Shown: positions 8,243-16,238 of the stretch, piece by piece | Position numbering within the stretch: the stretch's first letter is position 1 | How the letters are laid out: the number at the start of each line of letters is the position of its first letter | Assembly (NCBI RefSeq): GCF_029892425.1 | Contig: NZ_JARXWB010000013.1 | Coordinates: 124,001-188,000, forward strand | Direction: 5' to 3' | Length of the DNA: 64,000 nucleotides | Origin: Bradyrhizobium sp. BR13661 | Lineage (GTDB): Bacteria; Pseudomonadota; Alphaproteobacteria; Rhizobiales; Xanthobacteraceae | Position numbers and translations under genes: made by a program | Notes under the pieces: model-generated | Told to the model about the DNA's origin: nothing | Seen by the model: only the letters and a program-made list of their open reading frames with translations | Database searches by the model: none

Positions 8243-8911
8243 TTAGTCCGCCATATCGGCGCGCGGCGCGACCCACTGGAACATGCGGCGGCCGAACAGG
8301 CCGCCAAAGCCGACGAAGACGACCGCCGTTCCGACATTCCACATCAGGATCATGACCGTTGCGTCGACGCTGTGGAAGAGCGACAGCGCCGCTGCCGTGA
8401 CTGCGGCAACCGCGAGACTTCCCATGAAGGTCACGGCGGTCGGACGCAGCGGCGCCGCGTAGCGCAGCATCACCAGCATCGCGAGCGACAGCGGCAGGCT
8501 GGTGAGCACCAGGGTTGCGAAACAGCGGGTCGCCTCTCCGAGACTGATCCCGTCCGGACCGATCGAAATCCACTGCGCGAAACACTGGTAGCCGATGTTC
8601 GACAGCCAGATCACGACAGCCGGCGCGGGCAGCAGCAGCCACAACCGCGAACGGTCCGGCAGGCTCACCAGGAACGCGGCAACCGCCGCCAGCACCCCTG
8701 TCAGGGCGGCGCCGGCAAGGGCGGCGGCAAAGGCTGGATCATGCAGCCGCTGCGCGAGGTCCGGTCGGATTCCCTGATTGACAGCCAGAAGCACCAGAAC
8801 GATGGCGGCGAGCAGGAGCCAGCAGAGCGCGCGTGTCAGCGGCGGCCGCAAACGCCGCACGGGCTTCATATTGGCGGCGAGCGATGAGATGAGATCGGGG
8901 GTCGTAATCAT
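8243..8911 (-). CDS. nrsF: NrsF-type anti-sigma factor (DUF1109)
   Basis: This is a 222-residue membrane protein with about six hydrophobic helices and a short cytoplasmic N-terminus, as in the NrsF/DUF1109 family of ECF anti-sigma factors. Cys110 (GYQC) and Cys130 (ATRC) are the likely counterparts of the two conserved cysteines that Caulobacter NrsF needs to sense heavy-metal stress. Its start overlaps the sigma gene stop (ATGA), so the pair is translationally coupled. The inferred role is to hold the sigma factor at the membrane until metal or redox stress modifies the cysteines. Confidence 0.87.
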   Translation of the reverse strand: MITTPDLISSLAANMKPVRRLRPPLTRALCWLLLAAIVLVLLAVNQGIRPDLAQRLHDPAFAAALAGAALTGVLAAVAAFLVSLPDRSRLWLLLPAPAVVIWLSNIGYQCFAQWISIGPDGISLGEATRCFATLVLTSLPLSLAMLVMLRYAAPLRPTAVTFMGSLAVAAVTAAALSLFHSVDATVMILMWNVGTAVVFVGFGGLFGRRMFQWVAPRADMAD

Positions 8912-9540
8912 GATTGGCTCCGATCGACGAAGATCTTGCGAAGGTTTTTCACGGCACGATGAACATTGACCTTGAGCGAAGCAACGGACATCCCGCTTGC
9001 TGTCGAGGCCTCCTTCAGGGACATCTCCTTGAGCTTCAGGAGTTCGACTGCCTGCCGCTGCATCGGAGGAAGCGCGCCGATCGCCTTCTCCAGCTCGTGG
9101 TGGTCCGGCCTTTCATAGAGATTCGCCTGAGGCTCGGTAAAGGTTTCGTGCTCGGGCGTCAGTGGCGTTTCCCGGCTACGCCGCCGGCCTTGCCGGCGCA
9201 ACCGGTCGATCAGGCGACGGTTCGCAATCGTCACCAGCCATGGGCCGAAGGGCCGGTTCGGGTCATAGGTCTGACGGATCGCGTGAACGGTGAGAAGGAT
9301 GTCCTGCACCGCGTCTTCGATGTCGCCGGGTTCGCGGTGCCGCCGCGCCGCCAGAACGCGTAGATAAGGCGTCATCTCCTGCAGAAGACGCTGATAGGCG
9401 TTCCGATCACCGTCCTGGGCGCGCGCCATAAGGATCGACCAGTCGGTATCACGGATCGTGGGCTCGACGCTGCCCGAGGCGGCCTCTCCTGCCGCTCCGA
9501 CAAGCCTGAGCAGTGGCGGGCGGCCACTTCGGTCGGTCAT
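8908..9540 (-). CDS. sigF: ECF RNA polymerase sigma factor (SigF-like)
   Basis: This 210-residue ECF sigma factor has region 2 at about 40-105 (QRLLQEMTPYLRVLA, EDAVQDILLTVH, RPFGPWLVTIANRRLID) and region 4 at about 150-205 (LPPMQRQAVELLKLKEMS, SVASLKVNVHRAVKNLR). It is cotranscribed with DoxX upstream and NrsF downstream through ATGA overlaps. Such sigma/DUF1109 pairs next to DUF2282-DUF692-DUF2063 genes are known from Caulobacter, where SigF drives the gig/buf genes. Since its own operon has a matching promoter at 12174-12199, positive autoregulation is likely. Its probable targets are the six GTAACC/CGAAC sites of the island. Confidence 0.92.
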   Translation of the reverse strand: MTDRSGRPPLLRLVGAAGEAASGSVEPTIRDTDWSILMARAQDGDRNAYQRLLQEMTPYLRVLAARRHREPGDIEDAVQDILLTVHAIRQTYDPNRPFGPWLVTIANRRLIDRLRRQGRRRSRETPLTPEHETFTEPQANLYERPDHHELEKAIGALPPMQRQAVELLKLKEMSLKEASTASGMSVASLKVNVHRAVKNLRKIFVDRSQS

Positions 9541-10046
9541 GAACGCCCTCTTTCAAGCTGGAGGGGCCGACAGAAGTTGGCGACAAGGTGATCGAACGAA
9601 AGCGCGCCGGGACCGAGTGCGATGATGGCAATGGCGAGCGCCGCCCAGGGCAGATGGAAATTCGCCCAGCCCTCCGGCACTACGAGCTGAATGACCCCGG
9701 TCATGACGAGCAGCAGGAGCGCACTGAAGCGGGTCGCCAAGCCCGCGATCAGGAGGAGCGGCAGGACGATTTCGGCGAGCCCGTCGAGATAGGCGATAGC
9801 CGCAGGAAACGGAAAATCGTAAGCCTGTCCGAAGAGGTGCAGCTTGAACTCGTCTTCAAAGAGGTACGAAGCCGATGCCGACAGGGACAGGAAGCCGTCC
9901 CATTTCAGCAGCCCTGACTTGAAGAAGGGGATCGCGAGCGCGACGCGCAGCACCGGTGGCGCCACGATGCGGGCAATCCGCGCGAGCCGTTCCGTGGCTT
10001 CACGCACAATCATGTCGGCGTTCACCATTGCTACGAATGACGTCAT
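9537..10046 (-). CDS. DoxX family membrane protein
   Basis: This 169-residue four-helix protein of the DoxX family has RVALAIPFFKSGLLKWDGF, LDGLAEIVLPLLLIAGLATR and the characteristic LPWAALAIAIIALGPGALSFD. DoxX proteins commonly accompany DUF692-DUF2063 genes (GigD in Caulobacter). Their role there is not settled; membrane redox partnering or quinone-linked oxidation has been suggested. It overlaps bufC and the sigma gene through ATGA junctions, so it belongs to the same translational unit. The ATG at 10046 is chosen for that overlap. Confidence 0.87.
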   Translation of the reverse strand: MTSFVAMVNADMIVREATERLARIARIVAPPVLRVALAIPFFKSGLLKWDGFLSLSASASYLFEDEFKLHLFGQAYDFPFPAAIAYLDGLAEIVLPLLLIAGLATRFSALLLLVMTGVIQLVVPEGWANFHLPWAALAIAIIALGPGALSFDHLVANFCRPLQLERGRS

Positions 10047-10831
10047 GTCTTCTCCGGCTCCGAAGCAACCCTGTAGCCTACCAGCGCGCCAGCTCCGATC
10101 AAATCCGCGAGGCTCGCCGACAAATCGAACCGCGGATTGACGACTAAAGCTTCCTCGAAGGCAGCCAGCACGCTTCGGCCGAAACCGAGCGCCTCGATGA
10201 ACACCGCACAGCCCGGCGGAATCGACCGCACCTCGACTTCGGCCCCCGGACGGACGATGAGTGTGTCCTCGCCGCCTGCTTCGAGGTCCACCGGTGCTGG
10301 AATGCCGCCCTCGATATTCATCTGCCAGATCGTCACGATCGGAAAGCGCGAACGGACGATGCGGACAGAGGGATGCAGCACCAGACGCATCGCGGACAGT
10401 TGCTCGGGCTTGAGCACCGAAAAGACCGAAAGGTCGATCGGCGTGCCTTCCGCTTCGTGATAGGCCTCCACCCAAGCACGCTCGAGCCGTGCGACATCCG
10501 CCAGATATGGCAGCACTGTTGCCGGCTCGAAGCGCCCGATGAATTCAGGAAACCCAGCCCCGTAGTCGAATAGCATCGGAGAGCGCGGCGGATCGGTAAC
10601 GACGTAGGCGCGCGCCATCGCCTGAAAGAATGCGGCTCCGACGATACGATACGCTGCGGGAAAGGCATCCTGCAGGGTCCGGACAAGGCCGACAACGACG
10701 TTGTTGCGATAGACACCGAAGCGCCGCGCGCTTGGCTTTCCATCCGGTCCGACGACACCGTCTGGCGTCGCAAGCCCGGGATCGAGCAGCGCCGCCGCGA
10801 AGTCGCGTTGTCTCTCAGCAAGCGACCGCAT
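10043..10831 (-). CDS. bufC: BufC, DUF2063 partner of the MNIO enzyme
   Basis: This 262-residue protein carries the DUF2063 DNA-binding-like N-terminal domain (about 1-95: LAERQRDFAAALLDP, RRFGVYRNNVVVGLV, AFPAAYRIVGAAFF) and a beta-rich C-terminal part. In MNIO-type RiPP systems this protein recruits the precursor peptide and presents it to the DUF692 enzyme. The chosen ATG at 10831 has AAAGG upstream and overlaps bufB by 17 bases. An in-frame ATG at 10915 would lie deep inside bufB and is not needed. Confidence 0.88.
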   Translation of the reverse strand: MRSLAERQRDFAAALLDPGLATPDGVVGPDGKPSARRFGVYRNNVVVGLVRTLQDAFPAAYRIVGAAFFQAMARAYVVTDPPRSPMLFDYGAGFPEFIGRFEPATVLPYLADVARLERAWVEAYHEAEGTPIDLSVFSVLKPEQLSAMRLVLHPSVRIVRSRFPIVTIWQMNIEGGIPAPVDLEAGGEDTLIVRPGAEVEVRSIPPGCAVFIEALGFGRSVLAAFEEALVVNPRFDLSASLADLIGAGALVGYRVASEPEKT

Positions 10832-11702
10832 AGCGCGACCTTTCTGACTCAACGGTAAGAAGGACCATCTCCGCTCGGCCGGCTTGCCGTGCAAGCACCG
10901 GCCATTCCGGGACATTGGCGTCCCACTCGATCAATGTGGGGACCGAGCCTATGAGCCGCGCAGCCAGCGCAAACAGATCCCAGACGGCCTCCTCGACTGG
11001 ACGATCATGGGTGTCGATCAGAAGGGGCCGCGCCTCCTCGTCCGCCTCCCTTGAGTTGCCTGCGAGATGGATCTCGCGGACATGCGCAAGCGGATAGCCC
11101 TCGATGTAAGCGACAGGATCCCACGCCTGATTGCTCGAGGCGACGAAGACATTGTTGACGTCGAGCAGCAGGCCACAGCCGGTCCGCCGCGCCACTTCGG
11201 CGATGAAGTCGGTCTCGGCATAGGAACTCTCGGCAAAGGCGATGTAGGTCGAAGGATTTTCGAGAAGCATCTGGCAGCCGAGTGCCGTCTGGACCTCGTC
11301 GACATGTTCGACCACCCGCTCGAGCGTCTCGGTGGTGTACGGCACCGGCAGCAGATCGTTGAAGAAGCCGGTGTCGTGGGACGACCATGCCAGATGCTCG
11401 GAGAACAGGCCCGGCCTGTAGCGCTCGATCAGTCGCTTCAGCCGCGTCAAATGATCCCTGTCGAGCGGCCGGTCGGCGCCGATCGACAGGCCGACACCGT
11501 GCAGCGACAGTGGATAGCGTTCCCGGATGGCGGAGAGATAGCGATGTGGCGGCCCTCCCGCCCCCATGTAGTTCTCCGCATGCACTTCGAAAAACCCGAC
11601 ATCGGGCCGCGTGTCGATGATCGTGCGGCAATGCTCGGCCTTGAGGCCGACGCCGCCGCGCGTCGGTACGCGATCTTCCGGTAGTGACGAAGGAAACAAC
11701 AA
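10815..11702 (-). CDS. bufB: BufB, DUF692 multinuclear iron oxidative enzyme (MNIO)
   Basis: This is a 295-residue TIM-barrel enzyme of the MNIO (DUF692) family, which uses two or three iron ions and oxygen to modify cysteines in a peptide. The expected metal-site segments are all present: EVHAENY (Glu43), LHGVGLS (His68), SEHLAW (His103), LLENPS (Glu148), LLDVNN (Asp181), IHLAG (His212) and DTHDRP (Asp230, His232). The start is an unusual TTG at 11702; GGAGG lies 8 bases before it and no ATG fits. The inferred substrate is BufA, encoded 49 bases upstream, with BufC as partner. Confidence 0.93.
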   Translation of the reverse strand: MLFPSSLPEDRVPTRGGVGLKAEHCRTIIDTRPDVGFFEVHAENYMGAGGPPHRYLSAIRERYPLSLHGVGLSIGADRPLDRDHLTRLKRLIERYRPGLFSEHLAWSSHDTGFFNDLLPVPYTTETLERVVEHVDEVQTALGCQMLLENPSTYIAFAESSYAETDFIAEVARRTGCGLLLDVNNVFVASSNQAWDPVAYIEGYPLAHVREIHLAGNSREADEEARPLLIDTHDRPVEEAVWDLFALAARLIGSVPTLIEWDANVPEWPVLARQAGRAEMVLLTVESERSRYAVAC

Positions 11703-11751
11703 GGCAGCCTCCAGGAACAGGGGGCGGGCCGCAGCGGCCCGCCCCGATGAC

Positions 11752-12099
11752 TCAGGCCTTCGGCGTCAGGCTTCCCGCGCCCTTCGGCGTGTTCATCGTC
11801 GTGCAGGTACCCTTGGGCTCGAGCTTGAACGCATTGCCCTGGTAGTCGACGGTGCTCGTTCCGGCGCAGGTCGTGCCGGCACCCGCGTAGCAGTCATTCT
11901 GGCCCTTCAGAGCGACGCCGAAACACTTCTCCATCTTGCCGCCCTCCATTGCCTTCATGGTCTGGGCCTGCTTCTCCTTGATCATCTTGTCCATGTCGGC
12001 CTTGTTCATCTGCGCCGAGGCGGACGTAACGGCAAGGGCTCCGATCGCAACGGCAAAGGCGCCGGCAACCATGGCGGACAGTGCGGGATTGTTGGACAT
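11752..12099 (-). CDS. bufA: BufA bufferin precursor peptide (DUF2282)
   Basis: This 115-residue exported peptide has a signal sequence ending at about Ala-Ser-Ala-Gln30. The mature part holds four cysteines: Cys59 (MEKCFG), Cys70 (QNDC), Cys78 (TTCAGTSTVD) and Cys99 (KGTC). This is the DUF2282/BufA1 pattern. For the family it is reported that the MNIO enzyme turns the inner cysteines into thiooxazoles and that the product buffers copper in the periplasm. An excellent GGAGGAAA stands before the ATG. It is the first gene of the operon, and an ECF-type promoter lies 75 bases upstream. Confidence 0.93.
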   Translation of the reverse strand: MSNNPALSAMVAGAFAVAIGALAVTSASAQMNKADMDKMIKEKQAQTMKAMEGGKMEKCFGVALKGQNDCYAGAGTTCAGTSTVDYQGNAFKLEPKGTCTTMNTPKGAGSLTPKA

Positions 12100-12173
12100 T
12101 CGATTTCCTCCGGGGGCTGGACTTTGCGAAACGCAGTTGCGTCCGGCGGGCTCTTCATCCCGCCTGCAGATCA

Positions 12174-12199
12174 GTTCGCTGCAGCCTGCGAAAGGTTAC
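12174..12199 (-). promoter_or_regulatory. ECF sigma promoter for the bufferin operon
   Basis: On the minus strand GTAACC (12199-12194), 15 bases and CGAAC (12178-12174) precede bufA. Since the operon encodes the sigma factor itself, this site predicts autoregulation. Confidence 0.8.
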
Positions 12200-12207
12200 A
12201 TGACTTG

Positions 12208-12232
12208 CGGGGAGCGATCCGCGAGATCCCCG
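12208..12232. promoter_or_regulatory. inverted repeat between bufA promoter and crp-like gene
   Basis: CGGGGA and TCCCCG are separated by 13 bases and lie just upstream of the bufA -35 box, in the divergent region shared with the Crp-like gene. They could be an operator, but the binding protein is unknown. Confidence 0.25.
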
Positions 12233-12345
12233 GGTTCCGGTACTCGGCGTATTCAGGCACCTGCGGAAATACCTCGCCAGCGGCCGCGATTTGGCACATG
12301 GGTCGGACGCGCGTAGTGATGGTCGGCCAGAGGGTGGGATGAGAG

Positions 12346-13011
12346 ATGACGAACAGGGACGATTGGACGGATGCCTTTCCGCCGCTCAAAGAGCTGCCGC
12401 CTTCCGATGGCGCGCGCTTGCGCAGCGCCAGCGTGGTCGTCGTCCTCCCGGAAGGAAGCCGCATTTTCGGTCCCGGGCAGGCTCCGGAAAAATTCCTGCT
12501 GCTGATCGAGGGGACGATCCGCGTCCAGCAGGTCTCGGAGAGCGGCCGGGAGATCGTTCTCTATAGGGTCGCGGCGGGCGAGAGCTGCGCGCTGACGACG
12601 GCATGTCTCCTGGGCCATGAAGACTATCTTGCCGAGGGAATCGCGGAGACACCGGTGCGGGCGGCAGCCATACCGCGCACGCTGTTCGACGAGTTGATCG
12701 CCTCCTCGCGTGCCTTCCGGCAGTTCGTGTTTACCGCTTTCAGCCGGCGGGTGACGAACCTCTTCCGTCTGATCGAGGAGGTCGCCTTCGCGCGCATCGA
12801 CCTGCGGCTGGCGCAGCGGCTGCTGCAACTGGCCGACACCGATAACCATCTGTCGGCAACGCACCAGGAACTCGCGAGCGAACTTGGCAGCGCGCGGGAG
12901 GTCATCAGCCGGCAGCTTCAGGAATTCCAGCGCCGGGGATGGATCAAGGCCTCGCGCGGAGAGATCGAATTGACCGACAAGGCAGCGCTCAGGCAGCTCG
13001 CCGAAGGTTGA
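12346..13011 (+). CDS. Crp/Fnr family transcriptional regulator
   Basis: This 221-residue regulator has an N-terminal cyclic-nucleotide-like beta barrel (about 25-125) and a C-terminal winged helix (HQELASELGSAREVISRQL, about 165-190). It lacks the N-terminal cysteine cluster of Fnr. It has Cys81 and Cys87 in ESCALTTACLLG, a motif often seen in Crp/Fnr proteins beside YgaP/DUF2892 genes; a thiol or persulfide signal is possible but unproven. It is divergent from the bufferin operon and followed by a DUF2892 gene. Confidence 0.87.
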   Translation: MTNRDDWTDAFPPLKELPPSDGARLRSASVVVVLPEGSRIFGPGQAPEKFLLLIEGTIRVQQVSESGREIVLYRVAAGESCALTTACLLGHEDYLAEGIAETPVRAAAIPRTLFDELIASSRAFRQFVFTAFSRRVTNLFRLIEEVAFARIDLRLAQRLLQLADTDNHLSATHQELASELGSAREVISRQLQEFQRRGWIKASRGEIELTDKAALRQLAEG

Positions 13012-13059
13012 CGTCGAAAAGCGCCCCTCTGGTCAGCGCGGCACTTAGCCACCGCTCGG

Positions 13060-13070
13060 TGACTTAGTCA
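13060..13070. promoter_or_regulatory. palindrome upstream of the DUF2892 gene
   Basis: TGACTTAGTCA is a perfect 11-bp palindrome, 54 bases before the DUF2892 start and 49 bases after the crp-like stop. It may be an operator. The sequence is not the classical Fnr box. Confidence 0.3.
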
Positions 13071-13123
13071 CGTACGCAGTCCTTGCGGCGACCTAGCATG
13101 CTCTTTAACAATGGAGAGCCCAA

Positions 13124-13321
13124 ATGACGCGCAATATCGGCACAATCGATCGCATCATCCGTGTGGTGGTCGGCTTGGCGGCCCTGAGCCTCGTATTCAT
13201 CGGCCCGAAATCCCTCTGGGGGCTGCTCGGGCTCATTCCGCTTGCGACTGCGGCTATTGGCTGGTGCCCGCCCTACGCGATGCTCGGCATCAAGACCTGC
13301 CGCTCGTCCACGACGGGCTGA
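13124..13321 (+). CDS. DUF2892 (YgaP-like) small membrane protein
   Basis: This is a 65-residue membrane protein with the DUF2892 signature: RNIGTIDRIIRVVVGLAAL, then LWGLLGLIPLATAAIGWCPPYAMLGIKTC. Two transmembrane helices are visible, with Cys48 and Cys58 close to the second. In other proteins this domain is fused to rhodanese (YgaP), which links it to sulfane sulfur handling; its exact job is unknown. GGAG precedes the ATG. It is probably controlled by the upstream Crp-like regulator. Its end is 10 bases from the convergent DUF302 gene. Confidence 0.9.
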   Translation: MTRNIGTIDRIIRVVVGLAALSLVFIGPKSLWGLLGLIPLATAAIGWCPPYAMLGIKTCRSSTTG

Positions 13322-13331
13322 GATCTCCGCC

Positions 13332-13811
13332 TTAGTTTGCCGGGGTCGCCGTCTCCGCGATTTTCGCGAAGATGGCATCCAGCTCCCCGGCAAGCGTCCT
13401 GAGGGCGTCCTTGCCTTCATCGGCATAGGGCGCAAACACCGCGCCTGGCGTCTTGTAGGACAGGGTGGCAGTACCGTCCGGATTCTCCGTCACGTAGAAG
13501 CGGATGGGAGCCTCAATGCCGGCGGCGACGCTGGCGGCAAGCATCCGTCGCGCAAAATCATTGCGAAAAACGCCAAAGACCTTGTTGCCGGGAATATCGA
13601 CCCCGGCGGCCTTCGCGCCCTGCGAGGCGCTGGCTGACGTGACAAGCCCCATATGCTCGGCCTTGACGGCGGCCTCAAGCCGCTCCTGAAGCGCAGGGTA
13701 GCTTTGTTTGGTATCGATGACGACCCATCCTTCCCGTTTGCCGACGGTGCCGGCCATCGCCGCGGTCAGGGTCGCCAGCGAGATCAGAACGGCCAAAATC
13801 GTGCGCAGCAT
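13332..13811 (-). CDS. exported DUF302 protein
   Basis: This is a 159-residue protein with a signal peptide (1-20, ending in MAG) and a DUF302 domain: the segment YPALQERLEAAVKAEHMG, then GNKVFGVFRNDFARRMLAAS and the closing IRFYVTENPDGTATLSYKTP. DUF302 is a small alpha/beta domain of unknown function that turns up in copper- and redox-related loci. It is the last gene of the minus-strand block that begins at 16616. A 64-base gap to the preceding gene leaves room for a separate promoter, but none was recognised. Confidence 0.87.
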   Translation of the reverse strand: MLRTILAVLISLATLTAAMAGTVGKREGWVVIDTKQSYPALQERLEAAVKAEHMGLVTSASASQGAKAAGVDIPGNKVFGVFRNDFARRMLAASVAAGIEAPIRFYVTENPDGTATLSYKTPGAVFAPYADEGKDALRTLAGELDAIFAKIAETATPAN

Positions 13812-13875
13812 GTATGCCTCCCGTTAATTTCAGTCCGAAAGGAGTCTCTGACAGCTTCGTCTCGCGATTCCGCCG

Positions 13876-14622
13876 TTAGCCGCTCGATTCGATAAGCCGG
13901 TCGAGCCAGGCGATCTGCCGTTCAAGCGAGATATCCAGGGACGATGTGATTTCGAGGTGACGGTCCTCGAAGACGTCGTTACCGGGATGCGCCGAACGCC
14001 AATGCTCGACCGCGGCGTCCCGTTCAATGAGCAGTCGCTCGATCTGCGGCCTGAACAGCAACATCATCGTGGTGAGCCAGCGGTTGAGCAGCGGCGAAGG
14101 GCCTGTCTGCCCCAGAACAAACCGGTCAAGCATCGCGATGACGTCGGGCGCCCTGTACCAGGTCTCAGCTGTCACCCAACGATTGGTCGTGAACAGCCGC
14201 TCCGGCATGCCAGACGGCGTCATCGAGATCGCAACGAGATGCGACATCGCCTCGTCCGCACCCGTGCTCGACGCATCGCCACCAACGTCTGCTGGTCGGA
14301 TCCCCGCCGGCATGCCCCTCGCCCGCATGAAGGTATGGAAGTGGGCGTAGTCCGGACGGTCGCGACCGTCCGGCGCGTGGGCGTGGAAGAAATACTGCGC
14401 GTGGCTCTCCGGATCGCGGACATCGTCGTGCGGGTAGTGCTCCCACTCGACGAATCCTTCGGCACCGCGCAACGCTTCGACCACGAGATTGCTCCCAGCC
14501 TCATGCAGCTCGCGGATGCAATCAACCGCCGTCTCCGCCGCTACCGCCATGCGCGACAGCATTTCCTTCGAGGGAGCCAACGGTGCAGGCAGAACGAACG
14601 CTGCAGTTGCGTCGGGAGCCAT
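13876..14622 (-). CDS. hypothetical protein, DUF6969-like
   Basis: This is a 248-residue soluble protein. It has an N-terminal helical stretch (AVAAETAVDCIRELHEAGSN), then FVEWEHYPHDDVRDPESHAQYFFHAHA, and H-rich segments (YAHFHTFMRARGMP) that look like a metal or ligand site. I believe it belongs to a recently named family, DUF6969, but cannot confirm that here. There is no signal peptide. It lies 11 bases downstream of the exported protein gene at 15131-14634 and is probably in the same operon. Function unknown. Confidence 0.65.
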   Translation of the reverse strand: MAPDATAAFVLPAPLAPSKEMLSRMAVAAETAVDCIRELHEAGSNLVVEALRGAEGFVEWEHYPHDDVRDPESHAQYFFHAHAPDGRDRPDYAHFHTFMRARGMPAGIRPADVGGDASSTGADEAMSHLVAISMTPSGMPERLFTTNRWVTAETWYRAPDVIAMLDRFVLGQTGPSPLLNRWLTTMMLLFRPQIERLLIERDAAVEHWRSAHPGNDVFEDRHLEITSSLDISLERQIAWLDRLIESSG

Positions 14623-14633
14623 AGAGTTTGCTC

Positions 14634-15131
14634 CTATTGGATCAGTTCGCCTTCGAGAACAAAGCGGCGATCGGTCGGCCCGGCCGGCACCAGATGGAAC
14701 GTCCCCGCGCCCTTCAGCTTGGCGAGCTTGCCGGTGCCGCTGACCACCTGCCAGACACCGTTGTCGAGGAGCTTCGGCTTGCCATCAGGTCCGGGGACGA
14801 AGACCGCCTGGATGACCCATTTGATATACGCCTTGTCGCCATCGGCCCTGGTGAATTCGAGATAGCCGCGCGGTTCGCCGCCAACGCCCGGAACGATGTC
14901 GTGCGCGCCATACTCCACGACGCTCGCATCGGCGAGAGGTCCTTGCCCTTCGGACCTACCCTCGCGGCGGACAAGCAGGAAGAAGTGCTTGGAGCCATCG
15001 GCGAAGTCGAGCTTGATCGCTTCCTTTTGCGCGACCGGCGCCTCGAACTTGACGGTTTCCGCTTGCGCGGCAGACACGGCCACAGCGAGCAAGCCGGCGA
15101 CGAGGGTAAATTTTCTGGCGGACAGTTTCAT
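14634..15131 (-). CDS. exported hypothetical protein
   Basis: This 165-residue protein has a clear signal peptide (MKLSARKFTLVAGLLAVAVSAAQA) and a beta-rich body ending in SGTGKLAKLKGAGTFHLVP, a pattern seen in lipocalin-like or allene-oxide-cyclase-like barrels. It has no cysteine in the mature part. The ATG at 15131 has GAAGGAAAG before it; an ATG ten codons upstream would spoil the signal peptide. It stands between the NPCAPK peptide gene and the DUF6969-like gene on the same strand. Function unknown. Confidence 0.72.
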   Translation of the reverse strand: MKLSARKFTLVAGLLAVAVSAAQAETVKFEAPVAQKEAIKLDFADGSKHFFLLVRREGRSEGQGPLADASVVEYGAHDIVPGVGGEPRGYLEFTRADGDKAYIKWVIQAVFVPGPDGKPKLLDNGVWQVVSGTGKLAKLKGAGTFHLVPAGPTDRRFVLEGELIQ

Positions 15132-15277
15132 AATCTTTCCTTCTGAGTTCTGCTTCTTCAATCAAGCGTGGCGCGGCAACTACAAACGGCCGAAGACGGC
15201 GTCATGTCTCATGCCCGCCGTCTTCTCCATCCGGCCGCGCCGGAGCGCCGACCGAACTACGTTCAAAACGCCCGCGG

Positions 15278-15484
15278 TTACTTCTTCGGTGCGCAAGGAT
15301 TGCCCTTGGGCGCGCAGGGGTTGGCGGCTTTGTGGCCCTTCGGCGCGCAGGGATTGGACGATTTGCTCTTCGGCGCACAGGGGTTCGAGCCTTGAGCGGC
15401 GGCCGGGACTGGCGCTCCCGCGATCATGCCGCTGACCGCAGCGATTGCTCCGAGAGCCTGCAGCGATTTCTTCAACGTAGCCAT
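15278..15484 (-). CDS. secreted NPCAPK-repeat cysteine peptide
   Basis: This is a 68-residue peptide with a signal sequence (1-31, ending PVPAAAQ). The mature part of about 37 residues consists of four NPCAPK units with cysteines at 36, 46, 57 and 64 and a lysine-rich background. There is no other domain. The repeats suggest a small metal-binding peptide of the periplasm, or a precursor that is modified at cysteine like bufferin; neither is shown. It lies 33 bases after the ccdA-like gene and in the same operon as a thioredoxin, so its cysteines may be kept reduced or oxidised by those proteins. Confidence 0.8.
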   Translation of the reverse strand: MATLKKSLQALGAIAAVSGMIAGAPVPAAAQGSNPCAPKSKSSNPCAPKGHKAANPCAPKGNPCAPKK

Positions 15485-15517
15485 TCATCATCTCCTTGGG
15501 TTGAAACATCGACGGCT

Positions 15518-16237
15518 TCACAGGCGCGTCGTCACGGTCACCAGCCAGTCCGGCATGGCGCGCGTCAGGGAGGCCTCGACGATCTTGTCGAGGCCGGTAA
15601 GCACAAAAATTCCGATGCCGACGAAGGCTGCGCCCATCAGGGGTTTCGCGATACGCGATAGGCCCGCCATCCGATCGCGCCGCGTCAGAATTGCCTGTCG
15701 CGAGCCATAAGCGAGCGCAAGAATTGGTGTCGCCGCACCGAGCGCGAATGCCGCCATGGTCGCCGCCGCTGAGCCGATGCTGTCGCCCTGCGCCGCGAGG
15801 CCAACGGCAGCCCCAAGTGTAGGCCCCGAGCAGGGCGACCAGATCACACCGAGCACGCCGCCGAGGGCGAACTGGCCCATGATGCCCGACGGCTGCAGGC
15901 GGTCGAACAACGCCTGCCCCCGGCCGGCAACGGGCGAAGCGAGCGATCCCAACCTGTCCTGCAATGCCGGTACCAGAAGCACGACGCCAGCCGCGCCGAG
16001 CAGGGCCGCCATGGCAAGGCGCAGGAAGGACGGATCGATTCCGATACTGAAGCCGACCGAGGCCAGCACGATGCCGACGCCCGCAAACGATGCAGCGAGT
16101 CCAGCGGCCAGCGCCGCCGGTCCCCAGGCGTGCCGTTCGAGCGCGCCGAAGAGCACGATCGGCAGAATAGGGAGGACGCAGGGTGACAGCGTCGAAAGCG
16201 CGCCCGCCGCGTAGCCAAGCGCGAGACTGGCCGACAC
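15518..16237 (-). CDS. CcdA-type thiol-disulfide transmembrane protein
   Basis: This is a 239-residue membrane protein with six hydrophobic segments of the CcdA/DsbD-beta family. The paired redox cysteines are in LSPCVLPILP (Cys19) and IWSPCSGPTLG, each followed by proline as the family requires. It carries electrons from cytoplasmic thioredoxin to the periplasm. The thioredoxin gene upstream is directly adjacent (1-base gap) and is the natural acceptor. The NPCAPK peptide gene follows 33 bases later. No cytochrome c maturation genes are nearby, so a role in cysteine peptide or metal handling is more likely here. Confidence 0.88.
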   Translation of the reverse strand: MSASLALGYAAGALSTLSPCVLPILPIVLFGALERHAWGPAALAAGLAASFAGVGIVLASVGFSIGIDPSFLRLAMAALLGAAGVVLLVPALQDRLGSLASPVAGRGQALFDRLQPSGIMGQFALGGVLGVIWSPCSGPTLGAAVGLAAQGDSIGSAAATMAAFALGAATPILALAYGSRQAILTRRDRMAGLSRIAKPLMGAAFVGIGIFVLTGLDKIVEASLTRAMPDWLVTVTTRL

Positions 16238-16238
16238 G

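Noticed and set aside
15275..15300. GGTTAC near the end of the NPCAPK gene as an ECF promoter
   Set aside because: No CGAAC at 15-16 bases on the minus strand.
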